A stretch of 64,000 nt of DNA from Chamaecyparis obtusa (taxonomy: Eukaryota > Streptophyta > Pinopsida > Cupressales > Cupressaceae), in assembly GCA_027943335.1 (NCBI GenBank), contig BSBK01007857.1:340001-404000 (forward strand), in the 5' to 3' direction. The first letter of the stretch is position 1. Each line of letters opens with the position of its first letter. Positions 61,003 through 64,000 of this stretch are shown here, one piece after another. The notes beneath the pieces were generated by a model. It ran no database searches and was not told the DNA's origin. It worked only from the letters and a program-made list of their open reading frames with translations. The position numbers and the translations under genes were made by a program.

Positions 61003-62097
61003 CTATTCAAAAAATACATTCACTAGAGTCCTCATGACTCCGCTCAGATACACATACTCCCCCATAGAGGAAGTACCAACATCCAGTCCAAAAGAAAGAT
61101 AAGGCTTATATACCACTGGACCAATGCAACCAACTACATCACTTTCAAAAGTAGGGTGGGGCATGACCCCAAGCATAACTCTCAGATACTCAAATCTATC
61201 CTTAGGAAAAGGCTTTGTGAATATATCTGCTATCTGCTCCTTTGTACTTATGTACTCAAGTCTAACTTCTTTCTCAACAACTTTCTCTCTTACAACATGA
61301 TACTTAATCTCTATATGCTTTGTCTTAGAATGTAATACAGGATTCTTAGACATACTAACTATGCTGGTGTTGTCACAATGTATGACAACAGGTTCGAAAA
61401 ACTTTATTCCAATATCCTTCAACATTTTCTTCATCCAAATTATTTGGTTACAATTGTTTGCTGCTGCTACATATTCTGCTTTTGCTACGCTTTGTGAGAT
61501 ACAATTTTGCTTCTTGCTTAGCCAAGAAACCAATCTTCCTCCAAGGAAAAATGTTCCACCACTAGTGCTTTTCTTATCATCAACACTGCCTCCCCAATCA
61601 GCATCTATATATGCACATAGGGTAAAATCATCAAATTTTTCATACCATATTCCATAGTCCATTGTGCCTCTTAAATATCTTAGTATCCTCTTTACTGCTA
61701 CAAAATGTGATACTCTACATTCAGCTTGAAATCTTATGACAATTCCAATTGAATGTGCTATGTCAGGTCTTCTATGAGTCAAATATTGCAATCCTCCAAT
61801 CATAGATCTTTATTTCTTCTGTTCCACTACAGGAGTCTCATATGTGCTAGATAACTTATGTCTAGTCACCATGGGTGTTCCAACTAGTTTACAATTCTCC
61901 ATTCCAAATATTTTCAACAAGTCATTCAAGTACTTTATCTAACTTACATAGATACCATCATTGTTTTGTGTTATCTGTAATCCCAAAAAATATTTCATTT
62001 CACCAATCATACTCATTTCAAATTCAGTCTTCATTTCATCAGCAAATTTATCACTAGTTTCATCTTCTCCTCCAAAGATAATGTCATCAACAAAAAT
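61003..62097 (-). pseudogene. Copia5 reverse transcriptase C-terminus and RNase H
   Basis: 266 open codons end at 61003: MIGGLQYLTHRRPDIAHSIG, YIDADWGGSVDDKKSTSGGT (RNase H acidic block), LSKKQNCISQSVAKAEYVAA, VVIHCDNTSIVSMSKN, and the tail KEQIADIFTKPFPKDRFEYL plus about 55 further residues. Upstream, the catalytic block IVIFVDDIIFGGEDE lies near 62100-62055 but is separated by stops at about 61940 and 61810. Apart from these breaks it is well preserved. Confidence 0.88.
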
Positions 62098-62106
62098 AAC
62101 TATAAT

Positions 62107-62691
62107 CTACAAACCATTTTTAACTTCTTTTGTGTACAGATTGCTATCAGCTATTCCTTTTGTAAATCCCAATTTAAAAAAATACTTATCCATTCTTGCA
62201 TACCAAGTTCTAGGTGCTTGTTTAAGTCCATATAAACATTTCTTTAGTTTGCATACCATGTCTCCTTCTTGAGTCAAAGGAAAACCTTCAAGCTGCTCAA
62301 TGTGGAGTTCTTCTACCAATTCTCCATTCAGAAATGTTGACTTCACATCCATTTGATATAGTTTGAATTTCTTGTAAGCTGCATAAGCCAAAAACATTCT
62401 TACTGCTTCAAATCTTGCAATAGGTGCAAAGGTTTCTTCATAGTCAATTCCTTCTTGATATGAGTAACCCTTACATACCAATCTTTCTCTATTTCTTACT
62501 ACTTCTCCTTGTTCATTCATCTTATTTCTGAATAACCATTTAGTTCCAATAACATTCTTGTCTTTAGGTCTAGGGACCAATTCCCATGTCTTGTTCTTTT
62601 CAATCTGATCTAGTTCTTCTTTCATAGCATTAGTCTGACTTTCATCTTCAAAAGCTTCATTAGTAGTCTTAGGTTCAATTTGAGAAATCAA
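62107..62691 (-). pseudogene. Copia5 reverse transcriptase N-terminal half
   Basis: 194 open codons: NAMKEELDQIEKNKTWELVP, GTKWLFRNKMNEQGEVVRNR, GIDYEETFAPIARFEAVRMF, LYQMDVKSTFLNGELVEELH, EGDMVCKLKKCLYGLKQAPR and TWYARMDKYFFKLGF. This is the complete fingers and first palm part (D in QMDVKS). The frame ends in a stop at 62107, just before the catalytic Asp pair, which lies in the next segment. Confidence 0.9.
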
Positions 62692-63430
62692 ACATAACTA
62701 TTCTTGTACCTTATTTCAAGTTAGAAATCCTCTTTTGATGCTTCCAATAATTTGTCCAATAAGATGATTTCTTAAAAAACTCTTGCAAGGTGTCACTATC
62801 TCAGATCTCACTTCAGATGCAGGTTCTTCAATGACTTCACTGTGGCTTTCATTAAACAAATCACTGTAGGTTTCATAAAATAATTCGGTAGATCCACTGT
62901 TGGGTTTAGGATGAGCTTCTTCATCTTATTCATAATCAAGCATTCTTTCCTAAATTTTGAACTTTTCATCAACTTTAACATTTGCGCTTTCAACAATAGT
63001 CTTAGTTCTTTTATTGTAACATCTATAGGCTTTGTTTTTCAAATAATATCCAAGAAATATACCTTCATCACTTCTAGGATCAAACTTTCCAATATCATCT
63101 CTTTGTATATAACATTTGCTTCCAAAAATTCTAAAATACTTAACTAAGGGTGCATGTCCAAACCATAATTCATAAGGTGTCTTGTCTGTGTCTACTTTGA
63201 TTTGTACTCTACTCATTGTATACACTATTGTGTTCACTCTTCTCTCGAGAACATCTTCGACAAATCATTCTCAAATAACATAGCTCTTGCTACTTTAGTC
63301 ACTGATCTATTTCTTCTTTGAATACTGTCTCTTAATGCCATTTTCTTCACAAAAGGTTTTAAACTCTTTAGAAGTAAATTCTCCACCTCTATCAGATCTC
63401 AAACATTTGATCTTCATTTCAAATTCATTC
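62692..63430 (-). pseudogene. Copia5 integrase C-terminal region and linker
   Basis: On the - strand, LRSDRGGEFTSKEF (about 63403-63362) is followed by a gap of about 35 bases relative to Copia4 (junction near 63319), which removes the P-E-Q-N-G-I-S-E block and shifts the frame. Then MNTIVYTMSRVQIKVDTDKT, PYELWFGHAPLVKYFRIFGS, and the charged linker. The catalytic Glu region is therefore lost. Stops near 62945 and 62700. Confidence 0.83.
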
Positions 63431-63438
63431 TCAACTTT

Positions 63439-64000
63439 TTAAAAAAAAATCTTAAACTTATCAAATGCTTCAAATTTTTCTTTAAAAAATGCAATCCATA
63501 TCACTCTTGTAAAATCGTCAATAAGAATCATAAAATACCTTTCTCCATAGAGTCCTCTAGTCCTGGTAGGACTGCTCAAATCTATATGAACAATCTCCAG
63601 CTTTTCTATAGATGTAAACTTTTTACTGGGAAAAGAACTTCTCTTCTGTTTAGCCATTACACATTCTCTGCAAATCATGTTAGTAGGCTTCATAATTTTA
63701 GCCAAATCTCTAACTGCAAGTGTAGTACTTACTTTCACAATGTTATCAAAGTTTAAATGACAAAACCTTCTATGCCATAACCAACTGTCATCAATCTTAG
63801 TAATCAAACATGTCATCTCAGTAGGATTCAATTGAAATACATTACCTTTGGTTCTAGATCTAGTTCCAATCAGATTTCCATCTTTATCATTTATCACACA
63901 AGTTTTCTCAGTAAACCAAACTTGATATCCCTTATCAACTAACCATCCAACACTCAAAAGATTATGTGTCAATCCATCCACAAAATAAACATCATCAGTA
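63439..64000 (-). pseudogene. Copia5 pre-integrase and integrase, cut by the window edge
   Basis: An open frame of 180 codons to the window end: GLTHNLLSVGWLVDKGYQVW, WLWHRRFCHLNFDNIV (His/Cys zinc region), CRECVMAKQKRSSFPSKKF, KLEIVHIDLSSPTRTRGLYG (first Asp) and ILIDDFTRVIWIAFFKEKFE. It ends at an A-run near 63440-63448 that shifts the frame. Co-linear with Copia4 43830-43250. Confidence 0.88.

Larger units (their letters stand above)
60767..64000 (-). mobile_element. Copia5: Ty1/copia element, 3' part, tandem with Copia4
   Basis: Same family as Copia4; the sequence from 60767 on parallels 40507 on, block for block. The 3' untranslated region with a polypurine tract (- strand TGTGGGAGAT at 60776-60767) precedes the shared LTR. 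Pol runs to the window edge. Copia5 has longer open frames than Copia4. Its 5' LTR and gag must lie beyond 64000. Confidence 0.9.

Overview
The window is repetitive DNA from the nuclear genome of a seed plant, and I found no host gene, tRNA, rRNA or CRISPR array in it. All recognisable coding sequence belongs to plant retrotransposons: Ty1/copia, Ty3/gypsy with a second RNase H (Tat-like) and one L1-type LINE. They are stacked inside one another, with long AT-rich LTRs. This fits a large-genome plant, possibly a gymnosperm, but the species cannot be read from the sequence. Every protein region is split by stops, frameshifts or insertions, so I see decayed copies rather than working genes.

Left nest (1-33692). 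The oldest recognisable layer is a long LTR-like repeat, here called A2 (1-237, 16727-18297 and about 33060-33692). Copia1 (238-16726, + strand, 5-bp target duplication ATAAT) sits in A2. Copia1's own 5' LTR was split by a 2.65-kb solo LTR of a related family (586-3234, duplication CTATA). Its internal region was split by Copia2 (4373-11039, + strand, duplication GTAAA). Further right, A2 was entered by Gypsy1 (5' LTR 18298-19577, coding remains 22387-29510, + strand). No 3' LTR of Gypsy1 is recognisable. Its downstream end runs into a (CT)n tract, two (TA)n tracts and AT-rich DNA (30350-33060).

Middle (33693-39343). A LINE on the - strand keeps reverse transcriptase, zf-RVT and RNase H (37482 down to about 34790). 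Its upstream half is cut off by Copia3 (starts 37483, + strand, same family as Copia2), of which only the 5' LTR and the start of gag lie in the window.

Right nest (39344-64000, - strand). Copia3's gag is interrupted by a tandem of two Copia elements of one family, Copia4 and Copia5, that share one LTR (59598-60766). That LTR is followed by Copia4's primer site and gag, and preceded by Copia5's polypurine tract and pol. Copia4's gag/protease junction is split by Gypsy2 (44050-58585, - strand, duplication AGTAT), the most complete element here. Copia5 runs off the right edge.

The five-base duplications, TG...CA LTR ends, primer sites and polypurine tracts agree with each other and give a relative order of insertions: A2 < Copia1 < (solo LTR, Copia2); A2 < Gypsy1; LINE < Copia3 < Copia4/5 < Gypsy2. 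The points most worth a second look are the shared-LTR tandem, a G-patch-like segment downstream of the protease in both Gypsy elements, short hairpin-prone repeats in both Gypsy leaders, a perfect 26-bp palindrome in the Gypsy1 LTR, and an in-frame integrase/reverse transcriptase fusion in Copia2 made by a deletion of about 1 kb.
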